From Clostridia bacterium (GTDB taxonomy: Bacteria > Bacillota > Clostridia > Oscillospirales > CAG-272), in assembly GCA_017472285.1 (NCBI GenBank), contig JAFUQQ010000010.1, positions 1 through 42,458 on the forward strand: a DNA stretch of 42,458 nucleotides, given 5' to 3'. The notes beneath the pieces were generated by a model. The model ran no database searches and was not told the origin of the DNA. It saw only the letters and a program-made list of their open reading frames with translations. The translations under genes were made by a program, and so were the position numbers. The first letter of the stretch is position 1. The number at the start of each line of letters is the position of its first letter. Below are positions 15,535 to 23,646 of this stretch, piece after piece.

Positions 15535-16188
15535 TTATAAGAGAGGCAGAATGACCTCTGTTGTAAAGCCGCCATCCTCAGATGCACGGGTGAGATAGCC
15601 GCCGTTTTTCTCCACGATACTGTCCACGCGCCCAAGTCCAATGCCGTGATTTTCTCCCTTGGAGGAAAGAAATTTACCTCCAACCATTTCTTTTTTCTTG
15701 CCTGCCGAATTGGTAAAAGACATATAGAGGTGTTTTTCGTTTTTCACACCGATATAAATGCGGACAAAGCGGTCTTCTGTGGGCAGTTTTTCCGTTGCTT
15801 CCATTGCGTTATCCAAAAGATTTCCGATAATGATGCAAAGATCGACATTGGAGATCGCAATTTTAGAGGGCACTTTTGCTGTTGCTTTCACAGAGATCTC
15901 CTTGGTGTTCATCAGCGAAATTTTACTACCCAGAATGGCATCTACCATCGTGTTTCCCGTTTTCAGCACCGTATCAACGGAAACGAGATTGTCGTTGATC
16001 TCATCAAGAAAGGCTCTTGCTTTTTCGATTTCACCACTCTCCAAATAAGCGGCCAGTGCCTGTATATGGTTATGATAATCGTGCCGCCAAGCGCGCATTT
16101 TTGCATACATATTTTCCACTTCCGTGTAGTGCAGCTCTACAAGGGAGCGTTGATATGCCAAAAGCTTTTCTTTCCGTTTTTTAAACAT
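15535..16188 (-). CDS. GHKL-type sensor histidine kinase without membrane domain
   Basis: The 217-residue kinase core has the phosphoacceptor region WRHDYHNHIQAL near residue 35, N-box NLLDNAMEA near 125 and G-box GHGIGLGRV near 185. This is the AgrC/ComD-type GHKL group that works with LytTR regulators. It has no transmembrane or sensor segment: its ATG lies one base after the stop of the response regulator gene, so no N-terminal domain is hidden upstream. It may be a soluble kinase or sense through the adjacent exporter. The first 35 residues could be a short coiled coil. Confidence 0.85.
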   Translation of the reverse strand: MFKKRKEKLLAYQRSLVELHYTEVENMYAKMRAWRHDYHNHIQALAAYLESGEIEKARAFLDEINDNLVSVDTVLKTGNTMVDAILGSKISLMNTKEISVKATAKVPSKIAISNVDLCIIIGNLLDNAMEATEKLPTEDRFVRIYIGVKNEKHLYMSFTNSAGKKKEMVGGKFLSSKGENHGIGLGRVDSIVEKNGGYLTRASEDGGFTTEVILPLL

Positions 16189-16189
16189 T

Positions 16190-16900
16190 TTATATACCTC
16201 TCAAATAGCGTATCAGTGCCTTGTTCATATCGTCATAAAGCCCCTTCCCAAGCGGAAGCTCCGTGCCGTCTTCCAAATAAACAGAGGCTTTTGTGATTCG
16301 TACCACATATTTTAGTCCCACCACAAAGGAACGTCCCGTACGGAAAAAGCCTTCACCGAGTTCTTTTTCAATTTCGGGAATGGTCATACGTAAACGGTGA
16401 GTTTCCTTTCCTGCATGAAGCAGAATATAATGCCCGTCTGATTCCGCATAGCGAACATCCTCCGCATAAACACGAAGTGTTTCTTTTCCCATCGGCAAAA
16501 GCAAAAAACGCGGACTTTTGGCAATATTATCTACCGCTCTGTCAAGAACGGAAAACAATTTTTCTTTTTTTACAGGCTTCATAAGATAATGAAGTGCCGC
16601 CACTTCAAAGCCCTCTGACATGAAATCGGGATACCCCGTAATGAAAATAATCTGTACACGGTTATTTCCTTCTCGCACTTTTTTCGCAAGATCAATGCCG
16701 TTCATTTTCGCCATTTCGATATCAAGGAGTAAAATATCGTAATTCTGATTCTCAGCATAATCAAAAAGAAACGCTTCTGCCGAAGGAAATTCTGCAAAAG
16801 CAGGCACATTTCCACTTGTTTCTGCCCATTCGGAAACAATATCTTTTACATATTTTATTTGATTTTGTTCATCATCGCAAATTGCTATGTTCAGTTTCAT
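16190..16900 (-). CDS. LytTR-family response regulator
   Basis: The 236-residue protein has a receiver domain (acidic pair DDE near 9-11, phosphoacceptor DILLLDIEMAKMNG near 55-60, switch and lysine YLMKPVKKEK near 107) and a LytTR DNA-binding domain (VRYAESDGHYILLH, then GEGFFRTGRSFVVGLKYV). LytTR regulators bind pairs of short direct repeats upstream of targets, often exporter or bacteriocin genes. GGAGAAG lies seven bases before the ATG. It is first in an operon with the kinase, and probably controls the ABC exporter that follows. Confidence 0.9.
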   Translation of the reverse strand: MKLNIAICDDEQNQIKYVKDIVSEWAETSGNVPAFAEFPSAEAFLFDYAENQNYDILLLDIEMAKMNGIDLAKKVREGNNRVQIIFITGYPDFMSEGFEVAALHYLMKPVKKEKLFSVLDRAVDNIAKSPRFLLLPMGKETLRVYAEDVRYAESDGHYILLHAGKETHRLRMTIPEIEKELGEGFFRTGRSFVVGLKYVVRITKASVYLEDGTELPLGKGLYDDMNKALIRYLRGI

Positions 16901-17050
16901 TTTTCTTCTCCGTTAGTGTTATTATCAGTACATCACAAAGAAACTTCGGAAACACCATCCAAATTTATGTTGTTCATCCGGATAATTCGCGTTCATCTTG
17001 AAAACAAGGATTTTTTATAAATGCGAAATTTTCTTCTTATCTAATTATTT

Positions 17051-17153
17051 TCAACACTCCACCGCAACCTTAATAACCCCATCGCGTTTATTTTCAAACA
17101 GCTCATACGCCTCGTCGATTTTCGCAAGCGGATATGTATAGGTAAGCATATTT
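17051..17153 (-). pseudogene. C-terminal remnant of a zinc-type alcohol dehydrogenase
   Basis: Read on the minus strand, these bases encode MLTYTYPLAKIDEAYELF then ENKRDGVIKVAVEC and a stop, which is the typical end of medium-chain zinc-dependent dehydrogenases (IDEAYELFENK...VIKV). No other part of the gene is present; it abuts the end of the small ORF at 17154, so a deletion or recombination has removed the first 90 percent. Confidence 0.7.
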
Positions 17154-17396
17154 TTACAATTCCTCATAATATTTATCGGATTTTTCAATTCCAAGTGCTC
17201 TTGCAACCAAAAATTCCGCCAAAGTATCACTTAATCCCTCTAATTGTCCGTAAGCATAACGCCAAAAGTCCAAGACAGAAAATAATTTTTGTCCCTTATG
17301 CTGAAACATTTCTTCGGGAGAGTAGGAATGATATTCTGTTAATTTATCTTTTCTTTGCGCAACATCCAGTTCTAACGCTTTAATTTTCCTTCCCAT
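17154..17396 (-). CDS. Truncated hypothetical protein
   Basis: The 80-residue product starts MGRKIKALEL after AGAGGA and reads to KYYEEL. The segment FWRYAYGQLEGLSDTLAEFLVARALGI, split here as FWRYAYG and LAEFLVARALGI, resembles the N-terminal part of larger proteins related to restriction-type nucleases, in which more sequence would follow. The stop falls exactly where the alcohol dehydrogenase remnant begins, so this is probably a 3'-truncated gene. The family is only a suspicion. Confidence 0.45.
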   Translation of the reverse strand: MGRKIKALELDVAQRKDKLTEYHSYSPEEMFQHKGQKLFSVLDFWRYAYGQLEGLSDTLAEFLVARALGIEKSDKYYEEL

Positions 17397-17446
17397 TTCA
17401 ATCCTCTTTTCTTTGTTTACTGCGGTTAAAAATTTGATCAGCGACT

Positions 17447-17839
17447 TTACTCTCCGCTTACGATCTCGCCCTTCCAATCGAGGATTCCGCCGAACTCCAC
17501 GATATTCGTGTAGCCGAGCTTTACCAGTTTTTCCGCTGCCTCTTTACTGCGACGACCGCTGCGGCAGTACACCATAATGAGCTGATCCTTGTCTGGCAGT
17601 TCAGGAATCTCATCTGTGCCGATGCTCTCGTTAGCAACGTTGATAGCGTTTGGGATATGTCCTGCAGCGAATTCCTCAGGGCGGCGCACATCGAGAATGA
17701 TATATCCCTGCTCTTGCGCCATCATAGTAACGGCCTCGGTCATGCTGATTTGGCGGTAGGTGGTTGTTTGATTATTGCTTGTCTTGCCACATCCTGTGAG
17801 CAGGAGTGCAGATAATAATATCGGTATCAATTTTTTCAT
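17447..17839 (-). CDS. Rhodanese-like lipoprotein
   Basis: The 130-residue protein has a lipoprotein signal peptide with lipobox LLTGC (Cys 17), a short Asn/Thr linker, and one rhodanese domain with ILDVRRPEEFAAGHIPNAIN and the active-site loop CRSGRRS near residue 92, then GGILDWKGE. It should be a membrane-anchored sulfurtransferase on the outside of the cell. The Cys of the loop is present, so it can carry a persulfide. The promoter and a GGAGAT ribosome site are clear upstream. Confidence 0.9.
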   Translation of the reverse strand: MKKLIPILLSALLLTGCGKTSNNQTTTYRQISMTEAVTMMAQEQGYIILDVRRPEEFAAGHIPNAINVANESIGTDEIPELPDKDQLIMVYCRSGRRSKEAAEKLVKLGYTNIVEFGGILDWKGEIVSGE

Positions 17840-17866
17840 GATCTATCTCCTTGTTTTATTATTACA

Positions 17867-17895
17867 ATTATACCACAAAAACGGCGTGCTTTCAA
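17867..17895 (-). promoter_or_regulatory. Promoter of the rhodanese lipoprotein gene
   Basis: On the minus strand TTGAAA (17895-17890) and TATAAT (17872-17867) are 17 bases apart, about 28 bases before the start codon. Confidence 0.8.
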
Positions 17896-17975
17896 CAGAA
17901 TTCTGTAAACAGTAAGGCGACGGATCACTCCGCCGCCTATTCTTTGACCATTTGTTTGTTATCGAACAAATTTAT

Positions 17976-18048
17976 TATAGAAAATTACTCAAATCCAACC
18001 TCGCCGTTTTGCTTCGTCCAAATACGAAAAAAACTTCGATAGGAGAGT
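17976..18048 (+). repeat. CTCGCCGTTTT repeat (family D), degenerate copy
   Basis: TATAGAAAATTACTCAAA is followed by CCTCGCCGTTTTGC and a poorly matching right half ending GGAGAGTC. The start of the element and its order match 35721-35796 closely. A separate palindrome, GGCGACGGATCACTCCGCCGCC, lies nearby at about 17917-17938. The rest of 17896-18075 holds no gene. Confidence 0.5.
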
Positions 18049-18053
18049 CATTT

Positions 18054-18070
18054 CAAGCGGACGTTGTCCG
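18054..18070. terminator. Hairpin after ilvE
   Basis: AAGCGGAC pairs with GTCCGCT around GTT, just past the ilvE stop. T-tracts are poor on the minus strand and better on the plus strand, so its role as an ilvE terminator is uncertain. Confidence 0.4.
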
Positions 18071-18075
18071 CTGTT

Positions 18076-19137
18076 TTAAATTTTAACGGTCCAACCGTAA
18101 GGATCTTCTGCTTTGCCCCATTGAATACTTGTAAGGGTATCGTAAAGATACTGTGTGGTTTCACCGATCTCAAAGTTATTGACGATATAATTCTGATCGC
18201 CGTAAGAAAGCTGACCTATCGGAGATACGACTGCTGCCGTACCGCAACCCCAAGCTTCTTCGAGTTTACCGTTTTCAGCCGCTTCAATCAGCTCGTCCAT
18301 GGAAAGAAGTCTTTCTTCCACGGGAATACCTTTATCCTTGAGGAGCTGGATGCAGGATTTTCTTGTGACACCGGGGAGGATCGAACCTGTGAGCTTCGGT
18401 GTAACAACGACACCATCGATCTTGAACATGACGTTCATTGCGCCGACTTCTTCGATATATTTGCGTTCCACACCGTCAAGCCAGAGGACTTGGGAGAAGC
18501 CTTTCTTTTCCGCAACTTCACCTGCACGGTTGCTTGCCGCATAGTTACCGCCGCATTTGGTATAACCCGTACCGCCGCGGACAGCACGAACGTCTTCGGT
18601 TTCGATCATGATTTTGACGGGATTGATACCTTCGGGATAATAACTGCCGACGGGGGAAGCCATCACGATATATTTTGCGTTCTGAATGGTATGTACACCG
18701 AGAGTTTCGTCATTACCGAAAAGGAACGGACGGAGATAGAGCGACGTGCCTTCTGCGGAAGGAACCCAATCTTTTTCGATCTCAACGAATTTTTTGAGTG
18801 CTTCCAATACGAAATCGGGATCGACTTTGGGAAGACAGATTCTATCTGCAGAGTTATTCAGACGGGTGATATTTTCTGTGGGACGGAAAAGCTGAACGTC
18901 GCCGTTCGGTGTTCGGTATGCTTTCAGACCTTCAAAGATTTCCGCGCCGTAATGGAAAACGGTAGATGCGGGATGAAGTGTAAGATTGCCAAAAGGAATG
19001 ATTTTGGCATCATGCCAGCCCTTGTCGGGAGAATAGTCCATGACGAACATATGATCTGTAAAATATTTACCGAAGCCGAGTTTATTTTCATCGGGTTTTT
19101 GCTTCGGTGTTTGTGTTTTGATAATTTCAATTTGCAT
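18076..19137 (-). CDS. ilvE: Branched-chain amino acid aminotransferase
   Basis: The 353-residue PLP enzyme interconverts leucine, isoleucine and valine with their 2-oxo acids using glutamate. The PLP-lysine sits in GGTGYTKCGGNYAAS near residue 200, and the class IV motif YIEEVGAMNVMF and GVTRKSCIQLL follow. Length and the start MQIEIIKTQTPK fit the BCAT II type. AGGAGG-like GGAGGTCC lies just before the ATG. The gene stands alone with its own consensus promoter; no T-box or leader peptide was seen. Confidence 0.96.
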   Translation of the reverse strand: MQIEIIKTQTPKQKPDENKLGFGKYFTDHMFVMDYSPDKGWHDAKIIPFGNLTLHPASTVFHYGAEIFEGLKAYRTPNGDVQLFRPTENITRLNNSADRICLPKVDPDFVLEALKKFVEIEKDWVPSAEGTSLYLRPFLFGNDETLGVHTIQNAKYIVMASPVGSYYPEGINPVKIMIETEDVRAVRGGTGYTKCGGNYAASNRAGEVAEKKGFSQVLWLDGVERKYIEEVGAMNVMFKIDGVVVTPKLTGSILPGVTRKSCIQLLKDKGIPVEERLLSMDELIEAAENGKLEEAWGCGTAAVVSPIGQLSYGDQNYIVNNFEIGETTQYLYDTLTSIQWGKAEDPYGWTVKI

Positions 19138-19196
19138 GAGGACCTCCAGATATATATAATTAAGCGATTGATTGTTTCAAACGTATCATAGACCTT

Positions 19197-19225
19197 ATTA
19201 TAGACTTTTCCCCCATGTTTGTCAA
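19197..19225 (-). promoter_or_regulatory. Promoter of ilvE
   Basis: On the minus strand TTGACA (19225-19220) and TATAAT (19202-19197) are perfect boxes 17 bases apart. Confidence 0.9.
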
Positions 19226-19235
19226 TAGAAATTGA

Positions 19236-19264
19236 TTGCTTTTTCACAGATTGTATGCTATAAT
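19236..19264 (+). promoter_or_regulatory. Promoter of the 19321 membrane protein gene
   Basis: TTGCTT (19236-19241), a 17-base spacer and TATAAT (19259-19264), back to back with the ilvE promoter. Confidence 0.7.
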
Positions 19265-19320
19265 CATCATATAAAATAGGCAATTTGCAGAGAAAATGAT
19301 AAACTTTAAGGAGGATTTTT

Positions 19321-20427
19321 ATGTCATATTCGTTTTATTATCTGGATGTATTTCTCAATGGCAAGATGTATCGGCTTTTCCATTTGACAGATGCATTCTT
19401 TTTACAAAGACAGACCAAGGATAACTGCGATTCCACGCTGATGCCTCATATCGAAAACAAAACGAAAAAAGATTTTGTGATCTATTTCCGTGAGGTCAAA
19501 GACGTTCTGATCGAAGGTGACGTGCATTATGATGAGGAGGGCGAACAGACGGAATATTTCTTTGGCGATGTTACCTTGCGGATGCGCGATCAATCCTATA
19601 AAAAGATGGATATTGTCAGCGATATTTCGGAAGCGGATCTTCGCGCGTTTTTTGAAGAATTGTCGTTTACCGTCAGAAAGCAAAAACCTCAAAAATATGA
19701 AAAACCGGAATTTACCAAAGCACAGAAAGAATATGACTCTAAAATGCGTACCAAACGTGATTCCAAGGTTCAAAAGGCATTGAATATTTATTTTTATATC
19801 ATGATCGCTTATTTTGTCATCAGTGTTTTTCTGAAACATGATATCATGCTCTATATTTCAGCAGTCTTGTTTCTGATAAACTTTGCGGCTGTCATGGCTT
19901 TGCCGCAATATTTTACCATCCGTCAGAACAAGAAAAATGAACATAGCAGAACGACGATTTCCGCGGGGGTCTTTCTTCTGCTGCCTTTGTGCTATAATGC
20001 GTTGGAAATGGTCACAAAACCTGCCAATGTTGACGGCTGGATGACCGCATGGCTTGTGGTTTCCGTTGTGTTCACACTGATTTTGATTGTGCGATATTTT
20101 GGGGAATTCAAATGCAATCTGTCCTCCGTTCTGACGGTATTGTTATCTTCTTTGCTGATTTCTTACGGTATCACGGCAACCCTTGCCGTACCGACTGCAA
20201 AAGATAATCTGATCTCCTCAAGGACGGGAGAAGCGGTCGATTTTGAAAGACATTCCGGCAAAAATTCTTCTTATGAAGTCACGCTCTTATTGGATGACGG
20301 AACACAAGAAGAATATTACATCACCTCAACGCTCTATAAGAATACCGAAAAAGGCGATATTTTAAAGATCGATACCTATGAGGGTATTTTCGGGATTACC
20401 TTTACATATGTCAATGATTCGGAATGA
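19321..20427 (+). CDS. Hypothetical membrane protein
   Basis: The 368-residue protein is not recognised. Residues 1-150 are soluble, acidic and predicted to be cytoplasmic; about five membrane segments follow (near 158-175, 178-200, 212-230, 240-262 and 270-292), and the last 70 residues form a soluble beta-rich domain (YEVTLLLDDGTQEEYYIT) that would lie on the same or outer side. AAGGAGG lies seven bases before the ATG. It has its own promoter and a terminator, so it is a single-gene unit. Confidence 0.75.
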   Translation: MSYSFYYLDVFLNGKMYRLFHLTDAFFLQRQTKDNCDSTLMPHIENKTKKDFVIYFREVKDVLIEGDVHYDEEGEQTEYFFGDVTLRMRDQSYKKMDIVSDISEADLRAFFEELSFTVRKQKPQKYEKPEFTKAQKEYDSKMRTKRDSKVQKALNIYFYIMIAYFVISVFLKHDIMLYISAVLFLINFAAVMALPQYFTIRQNKKNEHSRTTISAGVFLLLPLCYNALEMVTKPANVDGWMTAWLVVSVVFTLILIVRYFGEFKCNLSSVLTVLLSSLLISYGITATLAVPTAKDNLISSRTGEAVDFERHSGKNSSYEVTLLLDDGTQEEYYITSTLYKNTEKGDILKIDTYEGIFGITFTYVNDSE

Positions 20428-20464
20428 GCGGAAAAGCCGAAGTTAAATTTCCTATAAAACAAAA

Positions 20465-20498
20465 AACTCTCTGAGGAAAGCTCCTCGGAGAGTTTTTT
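20465..20498 (+). terminator. Terminator after the 19321 gene
   Basis: AACTCTC pairs with GGAGAGTT with an inner GAGG/CTCC stem, followed by TTTTT. It is preceded by TTTCCTATA, the reverse complement of the TATAGGAAA motif seen near other terminators. Confidence 0.85.
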
Positions 20499-20516
20499 GG
20501 AAATATTCGGAACGCA

Positions 20517-20837
20517 TCAGAATAATAACGTCACCGCAGCACCCGCGAGTGCGGAACAGATCGCGGTAATGACGGCACTTGTGACCATATGGACCTGTCC
20601 TTTTGGACGGGATTCGATTTCTTTGAGCCGTTCATCATGGATGGAAAGCTTTTCATTCGTGAATTTGAGCTGTTCGACCAGTCTTGCGATATTTTCGTTT
20701 TGTTTGCTGACCTCATCGGTAAGACGTTCCAAGCGGTCAAGTCTGCGGGTATTGCTCTTGGCGCGTTCTTCCGTTTTCGTAAGACGTTCGCCTTCAAAAT
20801 CCCGAAGCGTTTCCGCATCCGTCTGATAATATTTCAA
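20517..20837 (-). CDS. Coiled-coil protein with a C-terminal membrane anchor
   Basis: The 106-residue protein is charged and heptad-rich from about residue 10 to 75 (RLDRLERLTDEVSKQNENIA) and ends with one hydrophobic segment (VTSAVITAICSALAGAAVTL), so it is probably tail-anchored. The layout recalls phage XhlA-type holin-associated proteins, but no phage genes are nearby. Its function is unknown. GGAAGGAGG lies upstream of the ATG, supporting translation. Confidence 0.7.
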   Translation of the reverse strand: MKYYQTDAETLRDFEGERLTKTEERAKSNTRRLDRLERLTDEVSKQNENIARLVEQLKFTNEKLSIHDERLKEIESRPKGQVHMVTSAVITAICSALAGAAVTLLF

Positions 20838-20987
20838 AAGCTTACGCCTCCTTCCTCTGAAAACGGATATCCCGGATACAGAACGGTCACAGGGAACATT
20901 GACTCTGTTCTGTGAGGCAATTATATCATATCAAAGGGCTTTCCGTAAAGTGAAATCAAAGGAAGTTGTCTGCGTTTTCTCTTGTTT

Positions 20988-22037
20988 TCATTCGTCTTCT
21001 TCTGTGGTTTTCTTTGTTTTTCGGATATTACTGCTCTTGATATTGGCAAGAGGGTTTTTGGAAACGGCTTCTTCGAGCTTTTTGTCGCCGATATGGGTAT
21101 AAATTTGTGTCGTGCTGAGTTGGGAATGTCCCAAAATTTCCTTGAGTGCCAATACGTCAACGCCGCCTTCCTGATACATCAGCGTTGCCGCCGTATGACG
21201 CAATTTATGCGTAGAAAAATGTTTATATTCAAGACCTGCCGCTTCTAAATATTTATAAACGAGCCATTGTACCGTTTTATTGCTGATCCTTCTGCCGAGT
21301 CGGGAAAGAAAGAGCGCGTGCGGGTCTTTGATATCCGTCAGATTTTTGCCTCTGCAATCGAGATACGTCCGCAAAGCATCGCGGCAAGCATCGTTGAGAT
21401 ACACGATACGTTCTTTATTGCCTTTGCCGACTACACGCAAGGAACGGAGATCACGGTCAATATCGGAAAGGCTGATACCGCAAAGCTCGGATAAACGCAT
21501 TCCGCAATTGAGAAAAAGTGTGACGATACAGAAATCCCTTTCTTTGTATTTGGCTTCAGGATCGTTCATGATCGTCGTCAGGAGATTCACGCTTTCGGTT
21601 TCCGTCAGATATTTGGGCAAAGCATTTTTGCGTTTGGGTGTTTCGATATCGGCGGCGGGATTTTTTTCAAGCACACGTTCCGTTGTGACCATATATTTGA
21701 AAAACGTCTTGATGGCAGAAAGTTTTCTTGCGCGGGATGCTGTGGAATTGCCTCTTTCGTTTGCCATATAAACCAGAAATTCCATGATATCCAGCGTTGT
21801 GATATCTCGGATAAAGTTATTATCCACACATTCGATCGTGATCTTTTCAAATTCTTCGGATTTCGGAGAGATCATTTTGCGAAGCGCGATCTGATAAACG
21901 AAAAACGTATGTAAGTCCAAGCGGTATTCCTCGACGGTCTTCGGGGAACGTCCCTGAATGACGAGTTTATAACGGAGAAATCGTTCCACGACGGGAGATG
22001 TATCTTCGGTTACTTTTTTCTTTGTGATATCTGCCAT
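20988..22037 (-). CDS. Tyrosine recombinase, XerC/XerD-like
   Basis: The 349-residue recombinase has an N-terminal SAM-like core-binding domain (SPKTVEEYRLDL near 30) and a C-terminal catalytic domain with Arg in CGMRLSELC, Lys in GKGNKERIV, HKLRHTAA, LGHSQLSTTQIYTH and the tyrosine in that last motif. These are the full set of catalytic residues. It may resolve chromosome dimers or be an orphan integrase; no att-like repeats or phage genes flank it, so the housekeeping role is more likely. The C-terminus carries about 30 extra polar residues. Confidence 0.88.
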   Translation of the reverse strand: MADITKKKVTEDTSPVVERFLRYKLVIQGRSPKTVEEYRLDLHTFFVYQIALRKMISPKSEEFEKITIECVDNNFIRDITTLDIMEFLVYMANERGNSTASRARKLSAIKTFFKYMVTTERVLEKNPAADIETPKRKNALPKYLTETESVNLLTTIMNDPEAKYKERDFCIVTLFLNCGMRLSELCGISLSDIDRDLRSLRVVGKGNKERIVYLNDACRDALRTYLDCRGKNLTDIKDPHALFLSRLGRRISNKTVQWLVYKYLEAAGLEYKHFSTHKLRHTAATLMYQEGGVDVLALKEILGHSQLSTTQIYTHIGDKKLEEAVSKNPLANIKSSNIRKTKKTTEEDE

Positions 22038-22193
22038 AAATGGTTAACCAATCCTTTTTTTGTGATCTTTCATTCGGAAAGAATGTTTGTTTTTATTATA
22101 CAATAAAATTTCTTGGTTGAACAAATTTTTTTGAAAAAAAGACGGGAAATTTGTTAAATTTTTTCGCATGGACGAGTTTTTTATGAAAAACGC

Positions 22194-22222
22194 TTGAAGA
22201 AATATCAAAAACCCGATATAAT
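22194..22222 (+). promoter_or_regulatory. Promoter of the 22259 gene
   Basis: TTGAAG (22194-22199) and TATAAT (22217-22222) are 17 bases apart, about 37 bases before the start codon. Confidence 0.75.
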
Positions 22223-22258
22223 ATATAATCATAATCGTATGAAAGGATATTTTTTATC

Positions 22259-22819
22259 ATGGGTTTCAAGGAATTTTGGCAAAGATATAAGGGAGAGATC
22301 GGTAAATTGCTCGTCACGCATATCGCGCTTGCGGTATTCAGTATCATGTGTACCGCGCCGCTTCTCGTGACGAACACAGAGGAAAACGCATCCTCGATCA
22401 ATACCATCGTCATCATCGCTTCCGTATTCGTCTTTGCTTTTTATTATTATCTGATCCGTTCTCAGCTCTGGACGCTCGGCGCGAAAAACAGCATCTCCGC
22501 AAAAGGCGGCAGAATGAAGCTTTGTCCGCTCGCGGGTCTTTATATGGGTCTGATCGCTTCCATTCCGAGCTTCATTCTCAATGCTGTCTATATCATCTCC
22601 TCTTTTTACGGAGATTATGAAGGGGTCAGCAATGTCTTCGCAACGACTGCTTTTCTGGAAGCACTCTGGAATGCCCCCGCGCTCGGCTTGCGCATCGCAA
22701 CGGGAAGCCCGTTTGCGTATCTTGCATCTTCCGTTCTTCCCGCGCTTTTTGCCGGTATCGCTTATTTTTGCGGAACGAAAGAATTTGCGCTTTTCGGCGT
22801 ACCGCAGAAAAACCGTTGA
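22259..22819 (+). CDS. Hypothetical four-helix membrane protein
   Basis: The 186-residue protein has hydrophobic segments near residues 17-38, 47-66, 92-115 and 150-170, with a short charged N-terminus (MGFKEFWQRYKGE). It is not recognised as a known family. GAAAGGATA lies about nine bases before the ATG. Confidence 0.7.
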   Translation: MGFKEFWQRYKGEIGKLLVTHIALAVFSIMCTAPLLVTNTEENASSINTIVIIASVFVFAFYYYLIRSQLWTLGAKNSISAKGGRMKLCPLAGLYMGLIASIPSFILNAVYIISSFYGDYEGVSNVFATTAFLEALWNAPALGLRIATGSPFAYLASSVLPALFAGIAYFCGTKEFALFGVPQKNR

Positions 22820-22839
22820 GCCGATTTACGTAGAATAAA

Positions 22840-22895
22840 AATACCGCCGTTTTCATATATTGAAATACATTTTTTGATGGAAACGGCGGTGTATT
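22840..22895 (+). terminator. Terminator after the 22259 gene, overlapping the cwlD start
   Basis: CCGCCGTTTTC pairs with GAAACGGCGG (with outer AATA/TATT) around a 25-base loop and is followed by TTTTTGTTTTAT. The right arm lies inside the first codons of the amidase ORF, so transcription of that gene needs read-through or a start inside this region. Confidence 0.75.
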
Positions 22896-23635
22896 TTTTG
22901 TTTTATCGCAATTCTTTTCGCGCATGGTTTTTATTTTTCGTGCGTTTTTCGGTATTTTCCTGTTTTTTGCTTGCCGCGGTCTTATGGGCGGGCAATCTTC
23001 TTCTGACGGGTGATCGGAGTGTTTCGGAGGTTTCTGACGGTTATGTGAATTATACGGTCGTGATCGATGCGGGACACGGCGGCAGAGACGGCGGCGCATC
23101 GGCATCGGACGGTACGCTCGAAAAACATCTGAATCTTGCCGTTGCCTTGAAATTGAAAGCTCTGCTTGAAAGTGCAGATATCCGTGTTGTGATGACGCGG
23201 GAAAGCGATATCGAGCTTGCTTCTCCCGATTCTCCGCATAAAAAGCTGGACGATCTTTCCGCGCGTGTCAAAATCGCGGAGGCGGAAGAAAATGCGGTTT
23301 TCGTCAGTATCCATATGAATCAGTTTCCCGTTGAAAAATACAGCGGTCTTCAAGTGTATTATTCCCGTAACAATGCGCAAAGTCTGACCCTTGCCGAAAC
23401 GATTCAGAAAGGCGCGCTTTCTTCTTTCCCCGAGATGCCCGAACGCAAGGTCAAACCGGCGGAAGATATCTATCTGATGGAACATCTGCAGATTCCCGCC
23501 GTTCTTGTCGAATGTGGATTTCTTTCCAATCATGCGGAAACCGCGCTTCTGAAAACCGAAGCGTATCAGAAAAAACTTGCTATGCGTATCTATGCTTCTT
23601 TACTTGATTATTTTTCGGAACAAACCATGCTATAA
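22877..23635 (+). CDS. cwlD: N-acetylmuramoyl-L-alanine amidase, CwlD-like
   Basis: The 252-residue enzyme belongs to amidase family 3, a zinc enzyme that cuts between MurNAc and the peptide. Zinc ligands and catalytic Glu are in DAGHGGRDGGA, the EKHLNL segment, SIHMNQF and VECGFLSN. A single N-terminal membrane segment (about residues 20-45) anchors it. Length and layout match CwlD, the enzyme that helps make muramic-delta-lactam in spore cortex, suggesting a spore former. The start is uncertain: ATG 22877 and TTG 22874 lie in the loop of a terminator hairpin and neither has a ribosome site. Confidence 0.82.
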   Translation: METAVYFLFYRNSFRAWFLFFVRFSVFSCFLLAAVLWAGNLLLTGDRSVSEVSDGYVNYTVVIDAGHGGRDGGASASDGTLEKHLNLAVALKLKALLESADIRVVMTRESDIELASPDSPHKKLDDLSARVKIAEAEENAVFVSIHMNQFPVEKYSGLQVYYSRNNAQSLTLAETIQKGALSSFPEMPERKVKPAEDIYLMEHLQIPAVLVECGFLSNHAETALLKTEAYQKKLAMRIYASLLDYFSEQTML

Positions 23636-23646
23636 GGACGTTTGAT

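Noticed and set aside
15405..16188. Frameshift hiding a sensor domain of the histidine kinase
   Set aside because: The regulator stop lies one base before the kinase ATG, and no hydrophobic sequence lies in other frames there.
19138..19320. T-box or leader-peptide attenuator for ilvE
   Set aside because: The promoter is only about 60 bases from the start and no specifier loop, T-box motif or terminator hairpin fits there.
21820..21828. A perfect DnaA-box sequence, TTATCCACA
   Set aside because: It is single and inside the recombinase gene; no cluster or A/T-rich unwinding region is near, so it does not mark an origin.
20517..22037. Prophage or integrative element at the recombinase and holin-like coiled-coil gene
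   Set aside because: No other phage genes, att repeats or tRNA are adjacent; the recombinase looks like a housekeeping Xer protein.
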